A stretch of 64,000 nucleotides of DNA from Oasisia sp. SBJ-2009 (GCA_964017155.1 OZ024856.1:6217313-6281312); one strand, 5' to 3'; positions 14,185 through 28,900 are shown, counted from the stretch's first letter. Notes: generated by a model not told the origin, from the sequence alone. Numbers and translations: made by a program.

Positions 14185-17100
14185 TGTTGTCGTCCACTAC
14201 TTCAGACATCCTGTGCATACTGTCTGACGGTGGGAGAGCACTACTTGTACGTGGGGTGTGCGGAGGGCATTGTGAGGATCTTCAACTGTCGCACCCTCAA
14301 CTACCTGTCCACCCTGCCCCGCCCTCACCCACTGGGCGTGGACGTGGCCGCGGCCGTCGACTCCAGGTCAGTCTAAACACTTTCTACTAAACTTGCACAG
14401 CTTCTATATAGCACACGTTTTGAAATATTGCTGAGGAAATGCAGTATTTGAAATATTGGGAAAATTTCAAACTGTTTTTGTCTTGTTTTGAAAGGTTTTC
14501 AAGACATTAGAATTTTCTTTTACTTTGTTGATTATGTTACAACTATGAATCACACAAATTTGTTCATAGAGCATGCCGGATGCTGGCCATTTTTTTGTAT
14601 GAATTTAGTGTTGTCGGGACAAAATGTACCTATCAGTGCTTGATTGTGAGTCAATGTCAATGAGTGTGCATGATTAACAGCAAATAAGGTGATGATAGAC
14701 ATGAAGCGTATATTCTCAGGGGCCAACCTGGTCTGTCACATGTTACTGTCATGTCCAAGGCTCAACAATCTCACTCACAGCAATCAAGCCACTGCAGTCA
14801 TTGTAGGTTTTTTATTGTGAATGTTTACATAATATGTGTAATATCCCTGTAAGTACATTTTTCTTAACTTAACGTATGCCGCGGGTCGGGATTTGCGGGG
14901 AAATGATAAAACGGTCGATTTTTAATAAAGTGGATTTTCAGAATGAACGATATATTCCACACGTGTTGCTAACTTTATTTCACTGAATTCGTCCTAAAAG
15001 TGTCAAAAAAACGATTAAATATGTCGCTACCCAACTTGCTGCTAACGTCGTTATGGCGGATGGACTTTTAAATCGATGGAAACGGGCCAACTTTCAGCGC
15101 GCTCAAACATAAACATTGCTCCTTGCAAATTGGCCATGTTTGGTATCGTCGTGTTGGAAATGATCCTTTCCGTACGCTGCCGAAGTCAAAAGTCGACGAC
15201 ATCCGCACATAAATTAGTTATCAGCGTCGAAAGTGCCGTGAAACTATCCAATCACAAATCGACGATCGACGAAAGTTCTGTACGGTTTACCAATTTGAAA
15301 GAAAGAAACAACATAATAAACGCAAATAAACTGAATGCGCGGGAGGTAGCATGAATAGTCTGCATGATGCTGTTCAGTTGCGCAATGGAGCCGCGGAAGC
15401 GGCAGCGAACGGGGAAATAAATGCCGACGGCGTTGCTACACTGCGTAGCCGTAGGCCACGGCCGCCGGCGACCCGCACTGTGACTTATAGCGGCGCTGCC
15501 GAAGTTTGTCGCTCCATCAGTCGGAAGTTACATTTATTTATTTATTATAGAAAATAATTTGACTTAATTTGTTTCATTCATATTAACCCAGTGTGGAATT
15601 AATGTAAAACGAAAGATGGTACTGTTGTTGGATTTACTTTTCTACCATTATTTTGTTCTTATCAAATATGAGAATTATTTTAGGTAATTAAATTTTTAAA
15701 TAGTTTATTTAACATTAATTGTGGCAGCGTATGCTTATCATTTATGATATGTGTCTATGAAATTATTTATGTGTCTATGAAATTATTTAGTAATAGATGT
15801 ATGTGTTTGTGTGTGTATATATAATTATATATATTTACATATATGTGATAAAAATATGCTTATATATATGTATATAGGCCCTACATATATATGTGTATAT
15901 ATACATATATATATACATATATAATATACATATATATATCAAATTTTATTTCATAAAAGACAAAATTACATAATACATATACAATGTATGAGTACGCTTG
16001 GCCAGTGATGAATTTCTTCACTGCCGCCGCCGCCGCTTGTGTAAACTATAAACAAATTCCATATATATATACTGAATATGGTTCACACACTTTCATTATA
16101 TAGTTACCACATGCTGCTGGTTTGAAAAACAGTCATAATGCTGACTTTACACTGGTGTTATTAAAAATATTTGATGTTCATTTGTTTTTTTGCAGTTTTC
16201 TCAAAACTTACTTTTCGACAATATTGCTATTTTGCGGGAGGTCTCCCGACAAAAGTACCAAACCTAGGAGTCTGATTTTTTTATCATATATTCCCAATGG
16301 TACAGTGAGTGCAATGATGCTTTTTAAACATGATAGCTTTTATATGAAGATTTGTATTGATGAATGAAGTTGTTATAATATATGGAAAAACGAAAGAAAT
16401 TCTTCGCAATTTCTTTTTGATAATAAATATTGTAAGGATTGGAACAAAAAAGCTTCATTGCACTCTACAACACTTCAGTGGATCATAACAAACAAAAAAG
16501 AAAGAAACATATGCATAGTTTTACTGCAAGACCTCCCGCAAAATCATGCGTACCTATTTTCACATAAAAGCTGGTTGCCATGGTTACGGTTATGCAAATG
16601 AGATGAAATTATACAGTTGGTCGTCTTTTCCCACCAGAAACACATCCTGAAAGTTTTATAAAGATTGCTTCTCTGGTCATCATCAAAATCCATTTCCCGA
16701 CCAGTGTCCTACCTTAAATGTGGTGTGTCACTTTGTGTGTGCCTTTGCAATGTCATTGCCACAATATCGCGCATGTATCATGTGGCTTTTAATCAATTAT
16801 TTTTTGTTCGTCTGTGAACATGTTTTTATAAAACCCAGTGTCATGCGCTGTCAACGCCACCAGCCCATGTAACAACTGTGCCAGGGCAATCACTCATGTT
16901 CACTCTGTGTGACATATTGCTGCCTGTCATGTCACCCATTCATTCACCCCCTCCTGCTACACGGTCCACTGCTTTCCAACCTACACATCATTGGTGACCT
17001 TTATGTCAGAGTTCACACTGACACAAATGGTTAACCTCCTTTCAGATACAGGGTCAAATACATTGATAAGTACTCTTTCTACTCAACAACCGACATACTC

Positions 17101-19883
17101 AGTTAATCTGCTACATTATTTTAGATCATCTGTTTCCAAACAACGTTTTGTTCCTAAAACTAAGCTGAATATTGGCAAACGTGCTTTCTCTGTGGCTGTG
17201 CCAACAATTTAGAATCAACTCCCTATTGTGAATAAATCTTCTGAAATTATAGACACCTTTTGTAAAAAAAACTGTTGTTTTTCTACCATAAATTTTCCAC
17301 GGTTCCATGGTTGAATGACGATTTTTGCCTGTCGCCGTGTATGACTAGCTAAATGATTTTGTTTGTTGCGCCTCTGATGTAGGATGTAGGTGCTGTAGAT
17401 GTTTTATAATATTATAAATATAAATAATCTTGATTGGTTAAAATACATATTCAAACAGTTTGAAGTGTGTATATGTGACGTGTGATTGACAGCCAACTGG
17501 GAAGGCAGCAAGAGAGCACCGCATGCTACCCTGACACCGTGGCCGTGAGTCTGGACGAAGACCATCACAAGCTGACGTGTGTTTACAACGACCACAGTCT
17601 CTACATCTGGGATGTGCGAGACATCCACAAGATCGGCAAGACACGGTCCTTTCTCTATCACAGCGCCTGCATCTGGAGTGCAGAGGTGAGTGTCTCTGTG
17701 TCCTCTGTCCTCCACTTGGCTTCTTGTATACATCAGAACTGTGTCTGCAGCCATTTTTCTTGATAGGTGTGACCAACTGAGTTTAGGACTTCATTGTGGC
17801 GTTCTCATAACAGCATTGTGCCAACGAAGAGGTGTAACTAGGTGTAGCCTTTTCCGTGCAGCACATTAATTGCCGCTTGGCTGGGTGCCTCACGGAGAAA
17901 TGTTGTTCAGTTGAACAAGTCTGCCAGGGAGTAAAGTGTAAAGTATTTTAAGCAATCTTGAGGAATAGATACTGCACTGTACAAGAACTTACCTTTAATT
18001 TGTTTACCAGAGGGACAAGGAAATGTATCCATAAATGCAAGATTTGTGTTTTTTATTATCTGCATTCCATTTTACTTGTTTTCCTTGAACAGGCAGATAT
18101 GTATACATAACTCACTGAATGTGCCAATGATATTCTACATTTGCATAGTCTCATAGTTGACTAATTTCTGATTAATTAATTTATATTCATTGTAGTTCAT
18201 ATTACATTTCCAATTAATTCATTCGTACATGCAACTTTCATATATCAAAAGCATTTTGTTTATAATAACAAAATAATAAACCGTGATGATGTTTGGGAAT
18301 ATTTGTTAAAGGACAAAAAAGGCTACGGCTTCGTGTCATACACCTAATAGAGTTTATACAAAGTAACAATTTCCAAATATACTCAATTTTTTAACGTCAG
18401 CGGTTTACTCAGAATGTGACTTTAAAGTCTGAAATTCTAACAAAAAAATCCACGATGGTCTGGACGCCGCCATAGGTGAAGGGTTAATTTGGCTTGGCCA
18501 TTCAGCGCGCGGCATTCTATATCTCGGTCAGCTTCCGGCGACGCTTTTAAGGGTCAACAACTTCGAGTCTTCGACAGTACGTTCAGTTGGCGTGACATCT
18601 AGCAGCTGCTTATAGACGTATATCTAAATCTGTGGTTAAATCTATGGTAAACTTGAGTAATTATGCCTTCGTGTTCGGCATACGGTTGCAATAATAGTTG
18701 AAGAAACCGGTAGTATTGAAGCAATGGATTCACGTTGGTGATTTGCGGGCGTACTGTTTGGCACTTTGATCGGTCCATTTTGAGGAGAAATGCTTTGATG
18801 TAGACATGTATCATCAGTTGATGGGATGATTTCAGCAATAACAATAATAGACAACTTTATATTTACCGTCATCAGCATGTTATGCGCGTTGCCGAGTTGC
18901 AGCCATTTCATGATAACAGCCAAACCCCATGCAGGGAATCTACGTGGAGAGCGCCTCGATCACCGTCGTGACGTCATTCTTCGTCTAAGATGGGGTAGCG
19001 CACAGAATTTTGATGGCTGGGTGTTAAGAAATATTTTTCTGGTAAACCGCTGGCGTTAAAAAATTGAGTATATGTGGAAATTGTTACTTTATATTAACTC
19101 TATTAGGTGTATGCCACGTAAAAGTTAACTTTGTTTGTCCTTTAAATATAACATATGCAAAATAGCCAACAAACACATGTAACTGGCCAAAGAAGCTTTG
19201 TTTCCTTTGCATTTAGTGGTTCACAATGACAGCATACAAGGCATTAGTTTGTACCTCCGGAAAGAAGATTTCCTTCAAGAAAAGATGGTAGTGGCAACAT
19301 GTGTTAGATGATGGCTGGAATAAAACGATCTTTGAAGAGCACATTTGGACATTTTAAAAATGGATTCCTTGTTATTCTGTTTTACAAGCAATAGAGGCGT
19401 GTTATATATTATTGGATTAAAGGTATTTGTGGGATGAATTTTGTAAAATGCTACTTATTGTGAATGCATAATATGTTAAACTATCAGGAAATGCTGAAAT
19501 CCCAAAATGTAAAAAAAAATTGGACCTGTGGTTACCGTAAAATATAACATATTTGCTGTTGTGTGCCCGTGTCAGATGTACCCGAGTGTGGAGGAGAACG
19601 CGGCCCTTCCTCCTGGCTCATTCATCACCTGTAGCAGCGATGACACGATACGGGTGTGGAACATGGACCCCCACTCAGCCTCCCACACGGCCTTCAGACG
19701 CAACGTCTACAGCAACGTGAGTCCCTCCACCTCACAGCACCGGGCCTCAGTGGTTAGGGCATTGGCTCTTCTATGAGAGAAGTAGTAACGGATTCATTTC
19801 CTCATGATAGCCATGTCACGTGGTATATTGTGATTTTAAATGGGCCATCATAATATATATATATATTTTATATATATATATAT

Positions 19884-19949
<66 letters not shown>

Positions 19950-22900
19950 CACAACAATAGTAATAAAATACTAATAATAAATATATTATAAGAAATCTGT
20001 AATAAAATTAATTATTAAAAAAACATATAATTATAAAATAATGTGAATATTAGAAACAATATATTATGATAAATGGCATTACTAAAAACATTATTTAATA
20101 TAGTAAATTAATAATTTAAGAAATAGAAAAAATATTGTGGTGGACCCAGTTTGAATCCTGTGTACCCGTTTTAAAACTTGGGCATGAGTTTGTTCACCCC
20201 ACATTGCTCCATGTCGGTCAGCTGTGTAAATGTCTATAGGCAGTGGTAGTGTTTGTACCAGTACAGTGTAGCCATCAGGCAGTAATGGATGTGTGACTGA
20301 ACACTTCCCAGGGAAGTAGGGGGTAATGACTGATTAAATAGGTAAAGTGTAAAATGCATTGGTCAGGACTGGGCCATGTAAGAATTAGTTTATTTCTTGT
20401 CGATCAACTAACTACAGCATGTAGACAGACCACTGCCAAATAACAGCTTACAAATGTTGTGTTAAATGTTGTTATTTTAAAAGCTTGTCTCTGATACCAA
20501 CCCAGGTGTGAATGGTGTTGATGTTCTGTTACTGTTCCTGTTCCTGATGTATGGCCTGCTTGCATTAAGGGTACCAACTACTCGAGAACAGCTATGTGCC
20601 ATATTTATGTTAAAACTCAATATATCTCAACCAAATTTGGCATTCAACTTTCGTTATGTGAACAGCACTTAGTGTGTAAAATTTGAACTCATTTGCATAT
20701 GTGTTACCATAGCAACCAACATTTTAAAATTACACGGGTGAATTAAAAAAAAATATTCTGAGTCAATGGTTTCATGTGGATTCATGGAACTGCTCAAATT
20801 CATTAGCTAGAATGTCCCTTCATACAATAAGATGGTTTGAGCTTGAAAGATCTAATGTGTTCTATGCTTGTAAAATGATTTTTCAGAAGTAACGTTTTTT
20901 GGACGTTGGTCAACTGTAGTGTTTCATATCTGACAACTCCAAGTAGTCAGCTGCCATGGTCAAATGAGTCGTATTGTGTGTGTGTCACTAACATGTGAAC
21001 AGATGGAACAAATTTCAGATGTCTATCTTTCATAGTTTTTTGGGAATAATTTGAAATTTCACAAATGTGCAAAAACGTGATTTTGAGAAAATGACAAAAA
21101 CCGACAGCATATCATATCATATTGACAGCACTCCTAGAAACCACTAATAACCATTAACTAAATCATTTATAAGTGTCTGCATAATGAACATGACTACCAG
21201 GCATCAGATTCATATAGGAACAACATTTTATTATTGTGCCAACCTTATTTATAAGTGTCTTTTTGACCCAAAATGTGTGACGAATTGTTAACGTTTTGCC
21301 GGTCGACGCCATTTGCTTACTCATCCGGCAGCTGCCGGAAACGGCGCTGATTGGGCGATGATGCGATCATTGGCGCGCCGGGCGCGTTCATTGGATTAGA
21401 TATTTACGCGATATTATAATGAGCCATGGATCGCGTAACAAATCCTTATATGGCAGTAGAGGTCGCATACATTTTCCCGAAATAGATGCATATAATTATA
21501 TTCTAGAACTCCCAGAACACCACATCCGGTTATGTGTAAACTTCCGGACAAGACGGTTACAAACATGGCGGATTTACTAGGCGGCGTGTCTCTGGACTCG
21601 AACGTTCTTTTTAGTCATTCCCGAACATTTAAAAATGGCTACCACGGTGGATTTTGCTTCTTGAAGAACGAGGGGCATGTTATAAATGATGTTTTTATTG
21701 GTATTCATTCTTGAAATATTGAAATATGCTCTTGCACAGAGCTCTATAAGATACCAATGCGTCTGAAAATGACATGATCTGAAAACCGTATTTTTTTTAT
21801 TTCTCGACCCGCTGGTCTCATTAAGTACATTGCTTGTGTTACCAGGAGCTACTGAAGGTGATCTACACCGACCCGGAGCTGAACAACATCAAGAATGTCA
21901 AATTTAACCCAGGTAAGCAAGTTGTAATCCTTTGAGATATTTGCGTTTACCGAATGTCACTGAGACGTGTGACGCAGAGCCACTGAAGCAGGCAGACAAC
22001 ACAGTGAAACGTACTCGGGAAAATGTTCTATACAGTTTATATATTATCTCACAGCATTGATTCTCTTGAGTTGTGTGTTGTCACAAGGATGAACACTTTC
22101 CAGGAAGCTACACTGAACAGGCCATATCATTCCTAAAGACAGGAAATTATGGTATATCAGAACTTACCGATCAAAATATTTCTACTGTACAAAAACATAT
22201 TTTTATAACTCGGAATTAATCTATTCAAATTTGTTTAACAAAATTATTCCTATTTTGTTTATTGTTTTGCATCAAACAGCCAGAAGGTGAAAATGTGACT
22301 GTTTAAAACATAACTGGTTTCTTTCTTCATGCACGCATACATGTAGATGCATACATGCACGCATAAAATCACTCACATGCACACGTACTTACATGCAAGG
22401 CAAGAGCGAGATGTGTGTCAGATTTCATTGCATTGCTGATTAATATAATGTTTTGGATTTTCATTAGTTTGAAATGTCATGTCACCGAGATACTAGCATT
22501 GACCAATATAAATTAGTGCCCGGAACAAGTAAATGTAAATGTTTATTGATTTATTTAGTGTCATATTTATACAGTAATATTCTGCGGTGCTGCACAATAC
22601 ACGAAGATGTAATGGAAGTCAATATAGACATTCGACATAATACACATATATTGGTATAATATAAAATAGTAAAATAAAGTACAAAGGTGTAGTGTTTTTC
22701 TCTGTTGTTGTGTGGACATTAATTTGTAAAGGACAACATAATATCAGCCCTAATGCCAACTCCGCCCTAAGATACTGTTGTGTGTGTGTTCAGCCGGAAA
22801 GACGGACCAGACTGACACTGGCTTCCTGGACAAGAACGGGGTGAGGGCTGTGAGGGTCTGTCCCACCGGGCAACACATGGCCTCAGGGGACCGCATGGGA

Positions 22901-25900
22901 AACATCAGGTCAGTGGACCCGCTTACATCCACACTAGTGACACTAGTGTCCACGTCAGCCACACTGACACCACGTCCACATTTTTTGGGCAAATTACCCA
23001 TTTTTTTAATAAACAAAAAGGAGTTTACAGGTGCCATTAAGTAGTTGTACAATGTTAAGCACACTTCACAACAACACTGGCTCTAGGATTGCGTGTGTTG
23101 AGGTTGGTTGGAGTGTTGGTAACAGACGAGCCTTTCTGTTGCAGGATTCACGATCTACACACCATGCAGCAGTGCCACATTCTTGAAGCTCACGACTCAG
23201 AAGTACTCTGTCTGGAGTTCACCAACCCTAGCACAACAGGTGAGTTCATTGGTCCAAACATAACAGGTGAGTTCATTGGTCCAAACATAACAGGTGAGTT
23301 CATTGGTCCAAGTACAACAGGTGAATTCATTGGTCCAAACATAACAGGTGAGTTCATTGGTCTAAACATAACAGGTAAGTTCATTGGTCCAAGTACAATA
23401 GGTGAGTTCATTGGTCCAAACATAACAGGTGAGTTCATTGGTCCACCAAACACAACAGGTGAGTTCATTGGTCCACCAAACACAACAGGTGAGTTCATTG
23501 GTCCACGTACAACAGGTGAGTTCATTGGTCCAAACATAACAGGTGAGTTCATTGGTCCAAACATAACAGGTGAGTTCATTGGTCTAAACATAACAGTTCA
23601 TTGGTCCAAGTACAATAGGTGAGTTCATTGGTCCAAACATAACAGGTGAGTTCTTTGGTCCACCAAACACAACAGGTGAGTTAATTGGTCCACCAAACAC
23701 AAACACAACAGGTGAGTTCATTGGTCCACCAAACACAACAGGTGAGTTCAATGGTCCACCAAACACAACAGGTGAGTTCATTGGTCCACCAAACACAACA
23801 GGTGAGTTCATTGGTCCACCAAACACAACAGGTGAGTTCAATGGTCCACCAAACACAACAGGTGAGTTCATTGGTCCACCAAACACAACAGGTGAGTTCA
23901 ATGGTCCACCAAACACAACAGGTGAGTTCAATGGTCCACCAAACACAACAGGTGATTTCAATGGTCCACCAAACACAACAGGTGAGTTCAATGGTCCACC
24001 AAACACAACAGGTGAGTTCAATGGTCCACCAAACACAACAGGTGAGTTCAATGGTCCACCAAACACAACAGGTGAGTTCAATGGTCCACCAAACACAACA
24101 GGTGAGTTCATTGGTCCAAGCTGAAATTGTTCTTTAACTCTTTACTGGGTAGACAGCCTTCTTATTTTACACCCTGCTGTGGGCAGACAATTTTAAGATG
24201 GCAACTATCTGTGAATTATCCTGCATGTTGCTTGCATTAAAATTTGAATAACTCGACAACCGATGCACGAAAATATATGAAATGAATTGCACTGTACATG
24301 GAATGATTGTGTGAATAAAATGTGTTATTAAAATTTATGTGTTGCAATCAATTACATTTCAGATCTTGAAGCAAACTTCAACAATTATAATGAACAAATA
24401 AATAAGCAACTTCATCATGCTAAATATTGAAAAAATATTAGAACACATAACAGTGATCCTGTGGAACTAATGTAGCCATGTATGTTAGTTTTATCCTAGT
24501 AAAACATTTATCAATTTTTGACGGTTAGTTTTCAAATTATAATTGCTTTTGTAAACAACGCCAACGCGTCAGAAGACAAAAATCATGCCATAATTTACAA
24601 AATGGCTATCGTTTACCGATCATGTTGCCGAAGGCAATGTTTTTTTTGTATGTAAAATCAACACTCGAATAACGAAAGATAGCACACTCCTTTCACAAGT
24701 AGATGCTCCCTTATCAGAAGCAATGTGAGCATAGTGCATATTAATCAAATACTATAAATTTAATAAACCAAACGAAGTACGGACGGTGATCCGATCAACA
24801 AAATGGCTGCAAATCGGCGAAACGAACATGCCGCCGACGGGTCATCTTCTTCGTATCTCAACAACGAAAAGTCGCACAGACAACGTAGATGGACGATAAC
24901 AGGGTCTCCGTGATCGCTGTCGACATTATTCACGTTGCAAACATCGAAATCCGACTCGAAATCATCGAGAATTGATCTCAGTAATATCCGCCAAATGCTG
25001 CACAATGTCGGAGGTCAACTAGACGAACGCACTTCAACATCCTTCCAAATAAACTCACTTAATTCGCAAACGAAAACAATTTTTCACAAGATGGCGACAG
25101 CACATGTTTCCGTGACCTACATAGAGCTTAGGTCAGCAGTTTCAGCTGGCTGGTTAAAGTAAAAGAGGGATCTGATCGCGGTAAACGAAAGGCCCACAAA
25201 CTGATTTTACTGGGCGGTTTTGGACGGTCTGCGCGTACGAGGGGTTGGGCGGTTTTGGACGGTCTGCGCAGTAAAGATTTTAAATGCTGCTTTTACATAA
25301 AACGTTCTTGAATTTGACTATGTTAATTCTACAGGCACATTGAGTAAATATTAACTTGGCTGTGTGTTTGTTCACTCAGGCGTGCACTTCCTGTCGTCAG
25401 CCAGCCGCGACCGCCTCATACACGTCTTTGATGTTGGTCAGCAGTATGGCCTGGTGCAGACGCTAGATGACCACTCTTCGGCCATCACATCGGTCAAGTT
25501 TGCTGAGGACGGTGACAAACTCCACATGATCAGCTGTGGGGCCGACAAGTCCCTGCTCTTTAGAACAGCTCAGATGGTTAGTGTCAGGGTCACATGACAG
25601 TCACATGGTGATGGGTCATGTGCCAGTCACATGATGATGGCGTCTTCTTTCTCAGATCTAGTTATCGTTAGATATGTTAACATAATTCTACTGTTATGTT
25701 ACCGCATGTAACTGATCCACATTCATTTAACAGTTTTAAATAAAACAGTATATTCTGAATTTTTTATTTTTTATTACAGGCATTTGGTTTGTATTATGAA
25801 TTTGTGCGGGTCAGCATATGAAGGCTAAGATAATATTTCTGTTATCAGACGCCACACTTCCAGTTTGTGCTGAACCGTCACTTAGTTGGGAAGACGACGC

Positions 25901-28900
25901 TCTATGACATGGACGTGGACGCGACAGAGAAGTTTGTGGCCACGGCGTGTCAGGACAGGAACGTCCGGTGAGAGAACGTCACATCGTCTGTATTGTGTTT
26001 CTGTGGTGGAAGGTTTTCTGCCATGTTGTTGTATCACCTTGGTGACTGTGGTCTTGCTGACAGAATGTCTGCTTTGTGAGTGATAGTGAGATTGTGTTAG
26101 TAGGATTTATGCCCATGTGATTGTGTTGACATGAGCTGTCGTGTGTGTGATGATGACAGGATATCTACATTGTGATTGTGTCACTGAGTCTGTGTTCACA
26201 GATTGTGTTGACAGGATCCTTTCCATGTGGTTGTGCCACTGAGATTATGTTGACAGGATCATTTATATGTGGTTGTGCCACTGAGATTATGTTGACAAGA
26301 TCATTTCCATGTGGTTGTGCCACTGAGATTGTGTTGACAGGATCCATTCCATGTGGTAATGCCACTGAGATTATGTTGACAGGATCATTTATATGTGGTT
26401 GTGCCACTGAGATTATGTTGACAAGATCATTTCCATGGTGTTGTGCCACTGAGATTGTGTTGACAGGATCCATTCCATGTGGTAATGCCACTGAGATTAT
26501 GTTGACAGGATCATTTATATGTGGTTGTGCCACTGAGATTATGTTGACAAGATCATTTCCATGTGGTTGTGCCACTGAGATTGTGTTGACAGGATCCATT
26601 CCATGTGGTAATGCCACTGAGATTATGTTGACAGGATCATTTATATGTGGTTGTGCCACTGAGATTATGTTGACAAGATCATTTCCATGGTGTTGTGCCA
26701 CTGAGATTGTGTTGACAGGATCCATTCCATGTGGTAATGCCACTGAGATTATGTTGACAGGATCATTTCCATGTGGTTGTGCCACTGAGAATGTGTTGAC
26801 AGGATCCATTCCATGTGATTGTGCAAATGAGATTGTGTTGACAGGATCCATTCCATGTGGTTGTGTCACTGAGAATGTGTTGACAGGATCCTTTCAATGT
26901 GGTTGTGCCAAAGAGATTGTGTTGACAGGATCATTTCTATGTGGTTATGCCACTGAGATTGTATTGCCAGGATCATTTCCGTGTGGATGTGCAACTGAGA
27001 TTGTGTTGACAAGATCCATATACTGTAGTGTTAATGAAAAAGTGCAGTGAATGCTATGGATATATGCACTATATAAATAAGAATCATATTTATCCCCAGG
27101 ATCTACAGCATCAAGAACGGAAAGAAGAAGAAGTGCTACAGTGGGTCGGTGGGGTCAGAGGGCACGCTCATCAGGGTCGAGTTGGACCGGTCTGGAGCCT
27201 ACCTGGCCACCACCTGTTCCAACAAGAACATCTGTCTCTACGACTTCTTCAGTGGAGAGCTCGTGGCCTCCATGAACGGCCACTCAGAGATTGTGACGGG
27301 GGTCAAGTTCATGAACGACCTCAAACATCTCATCTCAGTGTCCGGCGACGGGTAAGTTGGTCGGAATAGTGTCAAGTTTGTTGGAATGTGCTAATTGTTT
27401 ATTGTTTTATTGGCATCTTAAACGGATGCTGGATATGAATATCTTGTTTTGTCTCTCAGTTCTTTATGTAGAGATTGGTGGTCATGTTAATCTCGGATCT
27501 TTGCAGAACACCATAGATTCTGAATTATTCTCACACGTTGCTTGTTGGAGGAAAGAAAAATGTATAATTGGTTTTACACATTCTATATATTTGCACTTAT
27601 ATTTTAGTTTACGCATATTATACATGACACCATCAATAGATCTGCGTCTGTCCACTAGTGACCAGTTCTATCTACCCACTGATGTAGTCGTGTCTATCCA
27701 CTAATGTGTCACTGGTGGGCAGGTGTATCTCCACTAATGTGTCACTGGTGGGCAGGTGTATCTTCACTAATGTGTCACTGGTGGGGCAGGTGTATCTCCA
27801 CTAATGTGTCACTGGTGGGCAGGTGTATCTCCACTAATGTGTCACTGGTGGGGCAGGTGTATCTTCACTAATGTGTCACTGGTAGGCAGGTGTATCTCCA
27901 CTAATGTGTCACTGGTGGGCAGGTGTATCTCCACTAATGTGTCACTGGTGGGGCAGGTGTATCTTCACTAATGTGTCACTGGTGGGGCAGGTGTATCTTC
28001 ACTAATGTGTCACTGGTGGGGCAGGTGTATTTCCACTAATGTGTCACTGGTGGGGCAGGTGTATCTCCACTAATGTGTCACTGGTGGGCAGGTGTATCTC
28101 CACTAATGTGTCACTGGTGGGCAGGTGTATCTCCACTAATGTGTCACTGGTGGGCAGGTGTATCTCCACTAATGTGTCACTGGTGGGCAGGTGTATCTCC
28201 ACTAATGTGTCACTGGTGGGCAGGTGTATCTCCACTAATGTGTCACTGGTGGGCAGGTGTATCTCTACTAATGTGTCACTGGTGGGGCAGGTGTATCTTC
28301 ACTAATGTGTCTGTCTGGGCAGGTGTATCTTCGTGTGGCGTCTGCCACCAGAAGTCACAGAAAATATGCACAGTCGAATGGTGGAGCTTGGCAAGAAGGC
28401 AACACTCGATGCTCCCTGGCAGGACCACAGGTTCGTTCACAGTCACTTCTGTTTGTTTAACACGTTTAACGATTCGGCTAAATAATTGTTCTAAATTTCG
28501 AGTATATGTTTATTGGTAGTTGTAGTGCCAGTTTAAAGACTGGCACTACAATCTGCTCGTCAGCCCAGAATTGGCAGAGCAGTAATTTGTAACAGGAAAT
28601 CTGCTGTCTAGAATGTGGGAAAGTTAATGAAAGTACTGCAGTTCATTCTGTTTGCTTTGGCATTATTGCCAGTCCGTTGAGACTGGATGTTTTGTGTCCC
28701 ATTTGAATGAGTTGCAGGTGGAATCTTTCAAATTGCAAACACTGTTCTGAGGTTAATAAAGTAACTAGACACAATTTGGCAGGCAATAAACATTCAGCAT
28801 ATGTTGTCAAGTCATAAAATAAATAAAAATGATAACACCTGGGAGCAGACATTTCATTGTTAATGGTAGAAATACTCAGTGACCACGTGCTGATGATATA

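Larger units (their letters stand above)
9100..28430 (+). other. Exons 2-17: WD40 double-propeller region of the WDR62/MAPKBP1 protein
   Basis: Exons 2-17 encode roughly residues 31-746, the part alignable by eye with human MAPKBP1 and WDR62 along its whole length. Typical WD-repeat ends are visible, such as [37 protein letters not shown] and CIFVWRL. Exon 7 carries [12 protein letters not shown] and [19 protein letters not shown]; exon 12 carries [14 protein letters not shown]; exon 14 carries [14 protein letters not shown]. In the family this region forms two beta-propellers. Exon sequence is clearly richer in G and C than the flanking introns. Confidence 0.92.

Noticed and set aside
15076..15557. 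Two adjoining open frames in a GC-richer island of intron 8
   Set aside because: No recognised domain; kept only as a possible decayed element.
26165..27050. Overlapping 292-codon plus and 234-codon minus frames
   Set aside because: By-products of a 42-bp unit; they lie inside intron 15 of a well-supported gene.
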